From the NCBI RefSeq assembly GCF_035621455.1, contig NZ_CP141823.1:434001-498000 (forward strand): a stretch of DNA of 64,000 nucleotides. The letters run 5' to 3'. A program made the translations under genes and the position numbers. The DNA is from Vibrio natriegens NBRC 15636 = ATCC 14048 = DSM 759. GTDB taxonomy: Bacteria; Pseudomonadota; Gammaproteobacteria; Enterobacterales; Vibrionaceae. The notes under the pieces were generated by a model. It ran no database searches. It worked only from the letters and a program-made list of their open reading frames with translations, and was not told the DNA's origin. Below are positions 8,934-17,420 of the stretch, in pieces; the first letter of the stretch is position 1, and each line of letters starts with the position of its first letter.

Positions 8934-8982
8934 ACGCAGCTACCCCTTTTGAGTTGGTAAGATGCTGTAATTCGTTGTTCAT
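8926..8982 (-). CDS. 18-codon leader ORF overlapping the benK start
   Basis: Between benD and benK the minus strand has AAGGAGAGCACA directly before an ATG at 8982. The frame reads MNNELQHLTNSKGVAAYE and stops at 8926-8928, inside the first codons of benK. The ribosome-binding site is the strongest in this gap, and the benK site lies within the small frame. The arrangement fits a coupling leader: ribosomes ending here would open or reinitiate at benK. The peptide has no recognisable domain and no runs of a single amino acid that would suggest attenuation. It could instead be a relic of an earlier gene start. Confidence 0.5.
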   Translation of the reverse strand: MNNELQHLTNSKGVAAYE

Positions 8983-9047
8983 TGTGCTCTCCTTGCATGT
9001 TCTTTATTTTGTGTTTTTACGTTATTAAAACCTGTTCCTTTTATTTA

Positions 9048-9827
9048 CTAACCTAAATCTCCTCCTGCCACAGGAAGCACTGTTCCAGTGATGTAACCAG
9101 CTGCATCAGATGCCAAAAACAGGATTGGTTCAGCCTGCTCATCGAGCGTTCCATAACGATGCATAAAGCTGGTGTCATTCGTCTGGTCGATAAGGGTTTG
9201 ATACCACCCTTTTTCCCTTTCCTGCTGGGGTTCACGGTTGCGTGGAGTTAACCTTGCTGGCGCTTCTGTGCCTCCGGGTGCTGTGGCGTTTATTCGGATC
9301 CCGCGCTCGGCGTATTCGAATGCCATATTCACTGTCAGAGCATTGACGCCTCCCTTAGAAGCGCCATAGGGAACACGCATCAATCCTCGGGTAGCGACGG
9401 ATGAGACATTGACGATAGCCCCACCCTTTTGCTCCAACATGTAAGGAATCACAGCCCGGCAACACCAAAGCGTAGGAAACAGTGACCGTTGCACTTCCTT
9501 CTCTATTTGCTCTGGTTGGTAATATTCGAATGGCTGAGCCCAAATGGTTCCGCCCACATTGTTGATGAGAATATCGATACGACCATATTGTGCGTACGCT
9601 TTCTCCATAACGGATTGTGCTCCTTGCCATGTTTCCAAGTCAGCTTGAAGCGCCAGTACTTCCGTTCCTTGCTCTTGCAGTTGAGAAGCCACGCCATGCA
9701 CATAGTCGGCGATATCGACCAGAACCAGCGTTGCACCTTCGCTCGCGGCCAGTTCGGCTACTCGTTTACCAATACCTTGCGCAGCCCCGGTGACAATCAT
9801 GACCTTATTAATAAAACGGGCACTCAT
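9048..9827 (-). CDS. benD: Benzoate diol dehydrogenase (cis-1,6-dihydroxycyclohexadiene-carboxylate dehydrogenase)
   Basis: A 259-residue short-chain dehydrogenase that oxidises and decarboxylates the benzoate cis-diol to catechol with NAD+. The cofactor motif TGAAQGIG is at the N-terminus (about 13-20), the NNVGG motif follows at about 89-93, the catalytic Ser lies in IVNVSSVA and the Tyr-Lys pair in PYGASKGG. The ATG overlaps the benC stop (ATGA), so translation is coupled. Neighbouring benABC make the SDR assignment specific to benzoate diol rather than to other SDR substrates. Confidence 0.92.
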   Translation of the reverse strand: MSARFINKVMIVTGAAQGIGKRVAELAASEGATLVLVDIADYVHGVASQLQEQGTEVLALQADLETWQGAQSVMEKAYAQYGRIDILINNVGGTIWAQPFEYYQPEQIEKEVQRSLFPTLWCCRAVIPYMLEQKGGAIVNVSSVATRGLMRVPYGASKGGVNALTVNMAFEYAERGIRINATAPGGTEAPARLTPRNREPQQEREKGWYQTLIDQTNDTSFMHRYGTLDEQAEPILFLASDAAGYITGTVLPVAGGDLG

Positions 9828-10855
9828 GCAGCCTCCTCAGAAGCGGGAGTGACGCTCGCAGTGAATTTCTCGTAATGGAAAGAATTCGGTTTGATTCCCT
9901 GAGATTCGAAGTGTCCTAATACCGCATTCACCATTGGTGGTGGCCCGCAAAGGTAGACGTCAACATCACCATCATTGAAAGGCGCGTCTTCCATATGATT
10001 GGTCACGTATCCTTTGCGCGGGTGATCGCTTTCTTCACTCGCGACAACCGTTTTAAAACTGAAGTTAGGGATACTGGCGGCAAAGGATTCCAAAGCGGAT
10101 AAGCACACCAGATCATCGTCGTTTGTTACGCCGTAGATCAAATGTACCGGTTGGTCGCACCCTTTCTCCTTTAGATATTCCAGCATAGAAAGGAATGGAG
10201 CTAATCCCGTACCACCAGCGAGCATAACAACGGGACGCTCAACCGGACGTAAATAGAACACGCCCATTGGACCAGTTAACGTGACTGTATCGTTGGACTT
10301 GGCTTTGCCGACCAACCAAGAGCTCATCAGACCGCCTGGGACATTTCGGATTAAGAAACTCAATTCTCGACTTCCAGGTAGTGAGCTGAATGAATAGGCT
10401 CTGGTTTCATTACTGCCCGGGACCTGTATATTCACGTATTGCCCAGGAAGGAAGCCGATATCACTTTGAGCGGATATTTTTAGCTCGATGGCAGTCGGCG
10501 AAATGAGATTGACCACATCGACGGTTCCCGCAACTGTGCTGTTTGCAGCCTTGCTACACATTGAAGAAACCGCTGGGATTTCAACGACACAATCGCTGGA
10601 CGGCACCATTTGACAGGTTAGGATAAGCCCTTTTTCAGCTTCTTCATCCGTTAGCGCTTCGTCGATATACTCTTCGCCTAAATCGTATTGTCCTTGACGG
10701 CAAGTGCCCTTACACGTACCGCAAACTCCGTCTGAACAGTCCATAGGTAAGTTCAATTGTGCGCGGTATGCCGCATCGAGAACCGTCTCGCCGTCGTTAC
10801 AGTTAATGACACGGGTGACGCCATCTTCGAAATTGAGTGCAATGTTATAAGTCAT
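9824..10855 (-). CDS. benC: Benzoate 1,2-dioxygenase electron transfer component
   Basis: A 343-residue NADH:ferredoxin reductase that passes electrons from NADH through FAD and a plant-type 2Fe-2S centre to BenAB. The cluster cysteines are in CSDGVCGTCKGTC, with the fourth in LILTCQ. The flavin motif RAYSFSSLPG and the NAD-binding stretch MLAGGTGLAPFLSMLE follow. An ATG at 10876 overlaps the benB stop, but the ATG at 10855 has GGGAG about 7 nt upstream and starts MTYNIALNFEDG as in known BenC proteins, so it is preferred. It overlaps benD by 4 bp. Confidence 0.93.
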   Translation of the reverse strand: MTYNIALNFEDGVTRVINCNDGETVLDAAYRAQLNLPMDCSDGVCGTCKGTCRQGQYDLGEEYIDEALTDEEAEKGLILTCQMVPSSDCVVEIPAVSSMCSKAANSTVAGTVDVVNLISPTAIELKISAQSDIGFLPGQYVNIQVPGSNETRAYSFSSLPGSRELSFLIRNVPGGLMSSWLVGKAKSNDTVTLTGPMGVFYLRPVERPVVMLAGGTGLAPFLSMLEYLKEKGCDQPVHLIYGVTNDDDLVCLSALESFAASIPNFSFKTVVASEESDHPRKGYVTNHMEDAPFNDGDVDVYLCGPPPMVNAVLGHFESQGIKPNSFHYEKFTASVTPASEEAA

Positions 10856-10875
10856 ATTGATACTCCCGCAATCCA

Positions 10876-11367
10876 TTACAAGTGGTAAACATCAACTGCC
10901 TGATTGATGCAGTCGTTAGTCAGCACGATTTTTTTGAATGTGATCAGAGGGGTATCGGTGCTGATATCTAAGGTGTAAAAAGAAGTACCGTAGTATTCCT
11001 GTGTCTTCTTATAGCGATAAGACTTAGTCAGCCAGTTGAAACGCAGCTGCAACTCATTCCCTTCATGTGACAAGATCTCCAACCCGCTGATGAAGTGTTT
11101 AGTGCGAGGTTCTGGCAATGAGCTTGCACCAGAACGTTCCGTTTTCAATCGGTAAACTCGGTCTTCTAAACCATCTCGGTTCGGGTAATAAATCAGTGAT
11201 ATTTCGGTCTGAGGATCCTCAGTCAACTGATCGTCGTCATCCCATGCTGGCATCCAGTAAGTCACATCTTTGTGATAACACTCTAGCCAGTTATCCCACT
11301 CTTTATCATCGAGGTAGCGGGCTTCACGGTTGATAAACTGCTCTATATCTTGGAAATTCAAGCTCAT
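10876..11367 (-). CDS. benB: Benzoate 1,2-dioxygenase beta subunit
   Basis: A 163-residue ring-hydroxylating dioxygenase beta subunit of the usual length. It has the cystatin-like fold seen in this family (opening [25 protein letters not shown], shown here only to mark the conserved start; first 20 residues match the family well). It has no cofactor and supports assembly of the alpha3-beta3 oxygenase. Its ATG overlaps the benA stop by ATGA, which argues for coupled synthesis of the two subunits in equal amounts. Confidence 0.92.
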   Translation of the reverse strand: MSLNFQDIEQFINREARYLDDKEWDNWLECYHKDVTYWMPAWDDDDQLTEDPQTEISLIYYPNRDGLEDRVYRLKTERSGASSLPEPRTKHFISGLEILSHEGNELQLRFNWLTKSYRYKKTQEYYGTSFYTLDISTDTPLITFKKIVLTNDCINQAVDVYHL

Positions 11368-12740
11368 GCGTCAGCCTCCTTGTTAAGTACCGGAATAATT
11401 TGGTCAGATTCAGCTTCAATAGCCCTTAGCATTTCGTCCTGCCAGTGGCGGTGATGATTAACATACAAACCTTCGTCTTCTGGTTTAGTCCCGCTCATTA
11501 AAGGCTTCATATCTAACTGGTTAGCATGGTCATCAGGCCCATTCATCCAATGAGAGGCACCACGGCTCATGTCATTCCAACGTGCTCCTCTTGCCTCATA
11601 TCCGTCCTGGCATGCGCGGAATTCTTCCAGATCATCAGGGGTCCCCATGCCAGATACATTGAAGAAATCTTCGTACTGGCGGATACGCTTGGCACGTAAT
11701 TCTGCTGGTTCATTCTTTGGTGCGAAGGCATAAATAGTGACTTCAGTTTTGTTCACATCAATAGGACGACTCACCCGGATTTGGGTCGAGAACTGATCCA
11801 TCAGGTAAACATTCGGATATAGACAGAGGTTTTTGGTTGTGCGGACGATAGAGTCGGCTCTTGCCTCACCAAAGGTCTTTTCCAATCTCTCTAGTTGGCT
11901 GAACACCGGACGGACCTCAGGATTTAATAAGCGGGTCCAGAGCATCATGTGGCCGTTTTCAAATGAGTAGAAACCGCCTTCAGCTGACCAGCTTTTCGCA
12001 TCTACTGCCTCAGTGCCGCCTTTTTCATAGTTTCTCTGACCCATGGTCGATAAGTAGTTCCAGTGCACTGAACTCACGTGGTAGCCATCAGCGCCATTCT
12101 CTGCCGTTAACTTCCAGTTGCCTTCGTAGGTGTAAGTTGAACTGCCGCGCAGTATTTCCAACCCATCTTCTGCCTGATCAACAATGTTATCGATGATTTT
12201 GGTCGTTTCACCCAGGTGCTCTTCTAACGGGAGTACATCGGCGCTCAAACTACCGAATAGAAATCCGCGATAGTTGCCGAACTTCGCCATCTGCTTCAAA
12301 TCGTGGGAACCGTCAGTATTGAACTGCTCCGGATAACCACCCTTTTTCTGGTCTTTGGCCTTGAGAAGTTTTCCGTCATTGCGGAACGTCCAGCCGTGAA
12401 ACGGACAAGTAAAAGAAGCCTTGTTACCGCGCTTCTTACGGCACAGAGTGGCACCACGGTGGGAACAGGTGTTTAGGATGGCTTTTAATTCACCGTCTTT
12501 GGTGCGAGTGATGATAACAGGCTGTCTGCCGACAGTGACAGAGTAGTAGTCACCTGGATTTGGAATTTGGCTTTCGTGAGCAAGATAAACCCAGTTGCCT
12601 TCAAAGATGTACTTCATCTCCAGATCAAACAGTTCGCGGTCGGTAAAAATGCCACGGTCACACTGGTAACGTCCGGTGTCTGGGTCGGCAACAACGGCGT
12701 TTCGTACGTTGTCTGCTAGTTGCTTAAGTTTGCTATTCAT
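11364..12740 (-). CDS. benA: Benzoate 1,2-dioxygenase alpha subunit
   Basis: A 458-residue Rieske non-haem iron oxygenase alpha subunit that adds O2 across C1-C2 of benzoate to give the cis-diol. The Rieske cluster ligands are Cys92-x-His94 and Cys112-x2-His115 (CSHRGATLC and CPFHGWTF). The mononuclear iron motif [13 protein letters not shown] supplies Asp218, His221 and His226. All catalytic ligands seen are present, so the enzyme should be functional. Toluate and anthranilate dioxygenases are close relatives, but the ben/cat context supports benzoate. It starts 100 bp after catA, with a strong hairpin in the gap. Confidence 0.93.
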   Translation of the reverse strand: MNSKLKQLADNVRNAVVADPDTGRYQCDRGIFTDRELFDLEMKYIFEGNWVYLAHESQIPNPGDYYSVTVGRQPVIITRTKDGELKAILNTCSHRGATLCRKKRGNKASFTCPFHGWTFRNDGKLLKAKDQKKGGYPEQFNTDGSHDLKQMAKFGNYRGFLFGSLSADVLPLEEHLGETTKIIDNIVDQAEDGLEILRGSSTYTYEGNWKLTAENGADGYHVSSVHWNYLSTMGQRNYEKGGTEAVDAKSWSAEGGFYSFENGHMMLWTRLLNPEVRPVFSQLERLEKTFGEARADSIVRTTKNLCLYPNVYLMDQFSTQIRVSRPIDVNKTEVTIYAFAPKNEPAELRAKRIRQYEDFFNVSGMGTPDDLEEFRACQDGYEARGARWNDMSRGASHWMNGPDDHANQLDMKPLMSGTKPEDEGLYVNHHRHWQDEMLRAIEAESDQIIPVLNKEADA

Positions 12741-12780
12741 TATATTTATTCCTTTTGCATCCTGGGTTTCGGGTACAGGG

Positions 12781-12816
12781 GTGCTGTAACCACCTCCACA
12801 TCAAGGTGGTTAGCAC
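12781..12816 (-). promoter_or_regulatory. Strong stem-loop between catA and benA
   Basis: GTGCT and AACCACCT on one arm pair with AGGTGGTT and AGCAC on the other (13 bp, a 2-nt bulge, 8-nt loop). No U-tract follows on the minus strand, so it is not a clear terminator. In a polycistronic message it could stabilise the upstream catBCA part, mark a processing site or attenuate entry into benABCDK. Confidence 0.6.
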
Positions 12817-12840
12817 AGGGCAATAAGTAGGGGAAATTTG

Positions 12841-13782
12841 TTAAGCCTGTTGACCCTCAAGAGCGCGAAGGCGGGAGTGGCGAACTTGAAGCTCTGACTT
12901 TTCTGTACTGACCAGCTGGATATCAAATTCAACCTGAGTGAATGGACCTTCCAAGCCTAGTGCGTCAGCCTTAGCTGGATCTTCGATGCGTTGCGCTTCA
13001 ACAACCAACTCTTCCAGGGTTGCAAAAGCGAAATCATCGTATGTGTATTCATCGCCAGCAAGGTTTATCTGAGTCGTTAGGTGCTTGTAACCCGGCTTAG
13101 AAATAAAGAAATGAATATGTGCAGGTCGGTTACCATGACGTCCTAACTGGTTAAGCAGTTGCTGAGTTGAGCCTTCAGGAGGGCAACCGTAACCTGCCGG
13201 AATAATTGAGCGAGCGGTGTAGCGGCCATTTTCATCCGTCTCGATTCGGCGGCGCAGATTGTAGTCACTTTGGGATTGATCAAAGTAAGAGTACGCTCCC
13301 ATACTATTTGCATGCCAAATATCGACTACTGCATTGCGAATCGGGTTGCCTTCTTGATCCGTAACCTGTCCGGTCAGTAGCATCACTTCTGAATCTGTGT
13401 CGGTGCCATCATCCATGCGAGCAAAACCTTCACTCTTCGGCGCACCTGCTACATATAGCGGGCCTTCAATCGTTCTTGGTGTTCCGCCGTAGAGACCAGC
13501 TTGCTTATCTGCCTCGTCCAAACGAATATCTAAGTACTTGTCGATACCAAGACCCGGAGCTAACAAAGCTGCCTCGCCATTCGCACCAAGTTGGTTGATG
13601 TAATACACCGCTGACCATAATTCATCCGGTGTAATATCCAGATCTTCTATAATCTGGTAAACATCGTGCATTAGGCGATGCAGGATGGTTTTAACCCTTT
13701 CATTACCGTCAGAGTTATTGAAACCCGCCACTTTTTCTAGTAGCTCCTGGACTTCTGGTGTGTGCATAGTCTTAACGTTCAT
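12841..13782 (-). CDS. catA: Catechol 1,2-dioxygenase (intradiol)
   Basis: A 313-residue intradiol dioxygenase that opens catechol to cis,cis-muconate using non-haem Fe(III). The four iron ligands are visible as Tyr164 (GAYSYFD), Tyr198 (IPAGYG), His222 and His224 (RPAHIHF). The N-terminal helical linker domain (about residues 1-110) needed for dimerisation is intact. It lies 60 bp after catC and 100 bp before benA in the same operon. Length and motifs match Acinetobacter/Pseudomonas CatA. Confidence 0.95.
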   Translation of the reverse strand: MNVKTMHTPEVQELLEKVAGFNNSDGNERVKTILHRLMHDVYQIIEDLDITPDELWSAVYYINQLGANGEAALLAPGLGIDKYLDIRLDEADKQAGLYGGTPRTIEGPLYVAGAPKSEGFARMDDGTDTDSEVMLLTGQVTDQEGNPIRNAVVDIWHANSMGAYSYFDQSQSDYNLRRRIETDENGRYTARSIIPAGYGCPPEGSTQQLLNQLGRHGNRPAHIHFFISKPGYKHLTTQINLAGDEYTYDDFAFATLEELVVEAQRIEDPAKADALGLEGPFTQVEFDIQLVSTEKSELQVRHSRLRALEGQQA

Positions 13783-13842
13783 GATTGCTTCTCCTTGCTT
13801 TATTTTCTTTTTTCTTCAGTGAGTTAACATTGCTTGATTAAC

Positions 13843-14133
13843 TTATCGGTCATCTTCGTGAATGGACGAAGGGTGACGGCATAATGGGGAAACACTGATA
13901 TCCATGTAGGGGAACAGTGGTAACTGGCTTATTAGGTCCTGCAGTTCAGCGTTATCTTTTACGTCAAAAATGCTGACGTTGGCGTAGCTGCCTGCCACGC
14001 GCCACAAGTGTCGCCACTTGCCAGATTGCTGAAGTTGTTGTGCGTAAGCCTTCTCTTTTGCTTTGATTTCAGCGACCGTATCTTCCGGCAGTGAGTGTGG
14101 AATTTTCACGATCATTTCTACTTTGAATAACAT
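13843..14133 (-). CDS. catC: Muconolactone delta-isomerase
   Basis: A 96-residue muconolactone isomerase, the normal size of this small decameric enzyme, which converts muconolactone to 3-oxoadipate enol-lactone. Family features include the start MLFKVEMIVKIPHSLP, the KWRHLWRVAGSYANVSIFDV core and the ending LPLFPYMDISVSPLCRHPS. It sits 18 bp after catB and before catA, as in many catBCA operons. Confidence 0.95.
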   Translation of the reverse strand: MLFKVEMIVKIPHSLPEDTVAEIKAKEKAYAQQLQQSGKWRHLWRVAGSYANVSIFDVKDNAELQDLISQLPLFPYMDISVSPLCRHPSSIHEDDR

Positions 14134-14151
14134 GAGGGGTTCTCCGTAAAA

Positions 14152-15270
14152 TTAGCTTCGGCGGTAATAGGCAAATTTATCTTCGTCAATCTCGATACCG
14201 AGGCCCGGGCCTGTAGGTAAATCGACGCCGTTATGATGGAAGTTGAGTGGATTCGTCACGATGTCATCCTTCATCAGTAACGGGCCAAACATCTCCGTTC
14301 CCCAATGCAAGGTTTCTAGTGTTGACCAAGCGTGCAAAGAAGCAGCTGTGCCAATCGTGCCTTCTAGAAGTGTGCCACCGTATAATCCGATGCCTGCAGC
14401 TTGAGCAACATGTGCTTGTTGTAGGGCTTGGATTGGGCCACCGGCTTTCGCGATTTTTAAAGCAACTGCACCTGCGAATCCGCCTTTCGCTAGGTGATAC
14501 ATATCCTTAGCGTCTGCGACTGATTCATCGGCTAGAATCGGTAGGGAAAATTTCTGAGACAAGCGAATCAAAGCATCAAAGTCTTTCATTGGTGTTGGCT
14601 GTTCGACCAAATCAACCCCCGCTTCAGTGAATTTCGCCATAGCAATAGCTGCGCTGGATTCATCCCAAGCCTGATTGACATCGACACGAATACTCGCCGA
14701 ATCGCCCACGGCCTGTTTAATAGCAATGACGTGGTTAACGTCATCTTTTAATGCTCCAGAACCAATTTTGAGTTTGAAATCACAATGGCGCTGAGCGTCT
14801 ATTAAACTCAGTGCTTCATCGATATCTTGGTTGGTATTACCACTGGCTAACGTCCACAGAACTGGGAGATGTTGATGGACTGCCCCGCCAAGTAATTCAG
14901 ATACCGAGAGGTTTAAGCGCTTCCCTTGTAAATCCAACAAAGCGGTTTCTATCGCCGACTTCGCAAGGTTGTTACCCCGGATGGCAGAATTGAGCCTTAC
15001 CTTTAAGGTATTGATGTTGTGAGACGGCTGCCCAATGAGGTGAGGTGCAAAGTAAGTATCAATGGTCAGTTTGACACTCTCAGGGCTTTCAGGGCCATAA
15101 GCTAAGCCGCCAATGGTAGTCGCTTCGCCGATCCCCTCGAATCCGTCAGAATCTTTAATCCGCACAATCACCATCGTTTGTACGCCCATGGTTGTAACTG
15201 AAAGCTTGTGCGGACGTATTGTTGGGATATCAATCAGACTCGCCTCAATAGAATGAATGGTTGCTGACAT
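14152..15270 (-). CDS. catB: Muconate cycloisomerase
   Basis: A 372-residue enolase-superfamily enzyme that cycloisomerises cis,cis-muconate to (+)-muconolactone. Catalytic Lys166 and Lys168 (FKLKIGSG), metal ligands Asp197, Glu223 and Asp248 (RVDVNQAW, LVEQPTP, ILADES) and Lys272 (ALKIAKAGG) are all present, each one position from the numbering known for the Pseudomonas putida enzyme. It is the first gene of the cat-ben operon and diverges from catR. A chloromuconate cycloisomerase is less likely given the benzoate genes beside it. Confidence 0.94.
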   Translation of the reverse strand: MSATIHSIEASLIDIPTIRPHKLSVTTMGVQTMVIVRIKDSDGFEGIGEATTIGGLAYGPESPESVKLTIDTYFAPHLIGQPSHNINTLKVRLNSAIRGNNLAKSAIETALLDLQGKRLNLSVSELLGGAVHQHLPVLWTLASGNTNQDIDEALSLIDAQRHCDFKLKIGSGALKDDVNHVIAIKQAVGDSASIRVDVNQAWDESSAAIAMAKFTEAGVDLVEQPTPMKDFDALIRLSQKFSLPILADESVADAKDMYHLAKGGFAGAVALKIAKAGGPIQALQQAHVAQAAGIGLYGGTLLEGTIGTAASLHAWSTLETLHWGTEMFGPLLMKDDIVTNPLNFHHNGVDLPTGPGLGIEIDEDKFAYYRRS

Positions 15271-15353
15271 ATAGGCTCCAAGTAACTTTGTTAAACAATA
15301 TGTAAATGAGATGTGAATCGTTTGTTTGATGAAGGTTATGTGTAATAGTGGGC

Positions 15354-15367
15354 TGATACAAATATCA
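15354..15367. promoter_or_regulatory. CatR/BenM-type operator candidate
   Basis: TGATA-CAAA-TATCA is a perfect dyad in the catB/catR divergent region, 32 bp upstream of the catR start codon and 84 bp upstream of catB. LysR regulators of catechol operons recognise short AT-rich dyads at this kind of position (ATAC-N7-GTAT in Acinetobacter). This site is similar in style but not identical. Binding is inferred. Confidence 0.5.
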
Positions 15368-15398
15368 AATAAGTAGTGAGCAATACCCAGGAGGTATG

Positions 15399-16301
15399 AT
15401 GGAGTTAAGACACCTGCGATACTTTGTCGCTGTCGCTGAGGAAGGTAATCTCACCAGAGCCGCAGAAAAGCTATGTATTGCCCAGCCGCCGCTAACTAGG
15501 CAGATAAAGCAACTTGAGGAAATAGTTGGTGTTCAGTTGTTTATTCGTAAGCCCCGGGGGCTGGAGTTGACGGACGGCGGCGCGTACTTTTTAGTTCATG
15601 CAAAACAAATTCTCGACAAAGTGATGGTGACGATTGAAGGAACGCAGCAGATAACGAAAAAACGCAAAACATTATTTTCTATCGGCTTTGTTCCTTCGGT
15701 TTTTTACGGCCAGCTACCACTGATGGTAAGACGACTAAGGAAAAACAAAAATTTAGAAATCGTGTTACATGAATTAACAACTCGTGACCAAATTGAAGCG
15801 TTGAAAACAGGAAAAATTGATATCGGCTTCGGCCGAGTCCATATCGATGACCCTGAAATAGAACAGGAACTGCTGTTTGAGGAACCGTTAATAGCTGCAA
15901 TTCCTAGTGGTCATGAGTTAGGGAAAAGTAACCCTTCCTTACAAGAATTGGCCGAAATTCCAATGATCACGTTCCCCACTGGTCCCGGCGCACAATTTGC
16001 TCATTTTACTCAGGGACTATTTTATAACCGTGGTTTAAGAAGCAATGTCAGCCAACAAGTCAATGACTTACAAACCGCACTTTCCTTGGTTGCTTCTGAG
16101 ATGGGTTTTACATTGGTTCCGGAACAGGTACGTAAACTAAACCGAGAAGGTATTGAGTACGTCCGGCTCCAAGATACCAGTATCAAAACACAAGTCATCG
16201 CCTCTCGCCGACGAGGAGAAAACATCAACGCGGTAATGCGACTAGTGAACACAATCTTGGAAGAGCTAGTTGAAAACCGCAGAACGGGCCGATACTCCTA
16301 A
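15399..16301 (+). CDS. catR: CatR/CatM/BenM-like LysR regulator
   Basis: A 300-residue LysR regulator. The N-terminal helix-turn-helix (MELRHLRYFVAVAEEGNLTR, AAEKLCIAQPPLTRQIKQLE) is very close to CatM/BenM of Acinetobacter and CatR of Pseudomonas. Those proteins activate cat and ben operons in response to cis,cis-muconate and, for BenM, benzoate. Two ATGs are adjacent; AGGAGG lies only 1 nt from the first, so the second (15399) is preferred. It diverges from catB and is the probable activator of the whole catBCA-benABCDK operon. Confidence 0.88.
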   Translation: MELRHLRYFVAVAEEGNLTRAAEKLCIAQPPLTRQIKQLEEIVGVQLFIRKPRGLELTDGGAYFLVHAKQILDKVMVTIEGTQQITKKRKTLFSIGFVPSVFYGQLPLMVRRLRKNKNLEIVLHELTTRDQIEALKTGKIDIGFGRVHIDDPEIEQELLFEEPLIAAIPSGHELGKSNPSLQELAEIPMITFPTGPGAQFAHFTQGLFYNRGLRSNVSQQVNDLQTALSLVASEMGFTLVPEQVRKLNREGIEYVRLQDTSIKTQVIASRRRGENINAVMRLVNTILEELVENRRTGRYS

Positions 16302-16318
16302 CCCTTAAATGGGTTAGG
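16297..16318 (+). terminator. Terminator of catR
   Basis: CCTAACCC-TTAAAT-GGGTTAGG forms a perfect 8-bp stem that overlaps the catR stop codon and is followed by TACCTTTT. It is a plausible short intrinsic terminator separating catR from pcaI. Confidence 0.65.
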
Positions 16319-16448
16319 TACCTTTTGCCCGATTCATCAAACGTTTATGTGGCTTAAATGCCACTTTCTACACACTTCACCTCACAAATACTTCTGTTTT
16401 TAAACCACTCTATACCCCTAGTTTTCTGGGTGAATTCACTCACCAAAA

Positions 16449-16463
16449 GTTCGATATACGCAC
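16449..16463. promoter_or_regulatory. PcaR-type box, distal, upstream of pcaI
   Basis: GTTCGATATACGCAC matches at 13 of 15 positions the operator I recall for Pseudomonas putida PcaR (GTTCGATAATCGCAC). Its centre is 103 bp, about ten helical turns, from a second box at 16552-16566. An IclR regulator gene lies at the end of the same cluster. Confidence 0.55.
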
Positions 16464-16551
16464 AATATAAACTATATTCGAACTTTTTATTCTTTTCGCT
16501 TGACGACGGCTGATATTTTGAGCAAACATTGCGTACGAATAGTGAATATTA

Positions 16552-16566
16552 GTGCGTATATCGCAC
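16552..16566. promoter_or_regulatory. PcaR-type box, proximal, upstream of pcaI
   Basis: GTGCG-TATAT-CGCAC is a near-perfect 15-bp palindrome 38 bp before the pcaI start codon. It closely matches the box over the regulator's own promoter at 20313-20327. It is the likely binding site of the IclR protein encoded at 20354-21121. Confidence 0.65.
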
Positions 16567-16604
16567 AACAACGTGAAGCACATAATCAGTAAGGAGACAT
16601 TGTT

Positions 16605-17420
16605 ATGGCTGAGTTCCTTTCTCTCAAAGAAGCGATAAGCAAGCATATTTTCCACGGCGACACTGTCGCGATGGAAGGTTTTACCCACCTCATCCCGTTC
16701 GCAGCTGGGCATGAAATCATCCGTCAGGAAAAAAGGGATTTAACGTTAATTCGTATGACGCCTGATTTGGTCTATGACCAGTTAATTGGCGCAGGATGTG
16801 TGAAAAAGTTGATCTTTTCTTGGGGAGGAAACCCTGGAGTAGGATCTTTGCACCGACTACGAGACGCTGTAGAAAAAGGCTGGCCACATCAATTGGAACT
16901 CTTTGAGCATAGCCATGCGGCAATGGCATGCGCTTATGAAGCTGGTGCAGCTGGATTGCCCCTCGCAGTTCTACGTGGATATGTCGGCAGTGATCTGCCA
17001 AAAGTTAATGAACAGATCAAATTCATTACCTGCCCTTTTAGCAACGAACAGTTGGCTGCCGTGCCTTCGATTAGACCTGACGTGACGGTCATTCACGCTC
17101 AAAAAGCCGATAAAAAAGGCAATGTACTGATCGAAGGCATACTCGGTGTGCAAAAAGAAGCGGCCCTGGCTGCTAAACGTAGCATCGTCACGGTCGAAGA
17201 AATTGTTGATGATCTTGAGGCTTCAGTGAACGCGTGCGTTCTTCCCTCTTGGGCAATCACGGCTATTTCACACGTTCCTTTAGGTGCGAAGCCTTCCTAT
17301 GCCTTGGGCTACTATGAACGCGACAACAGCTTCTACAAACAATGGGATGGCATATCACGCGATCGAGCAAGCTTCCAAGCTTGGGTACAGGAAAACATTT
17401 TCGAACAGGGAGAAGCATAA
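16605..17420 (+). CDS. pcaI: 3-oxoadipate CoA-transferase subunit A
   Basis: A 271-residue CoA-transferase family I alpha subunit. With PcaJ it moves CoA from succinyl-CoA to 3-oxoadipate. Conserved segments include GDTVAMEGFTHLIPFAAGHE near the N-terminus and GCVKKLIFSWGGNPGVGS. It is about 40 residues longer than the PcaI of P. putida and matches the longer subfamily seen beside some pca/cat gene sets. AAGGAG lies upstream of the ATG, and the TAATG junction couples it to pcaJ. The role is fixed mainly by the adjacent pcaF and pcaD. Confidence 0.9.
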   Translation: MAEFLSLKEAISKHIFHGDTVAMEGFTHLIPFAAGHEIIRQEKRDLTLIRMTPDLVYDQLIGAGCVKKLIFSWGGNPGVGSLHRLRDAVEKGWPHQLELFEHSHAAMACAYEAGAAGLPLAVLRGYVGSDLPKVNEQIKFITCPFSNEQLAAVPSIRPDVTVIHAQKADKKGNVLIEGILGVQKEAALAAKRSIVTVEEIVDDLEASVNACVLPSWAITAISHVPLGAKPSYALGYYERDNSFYKQWDGISRDRASFQAWVQENIFEQGEA

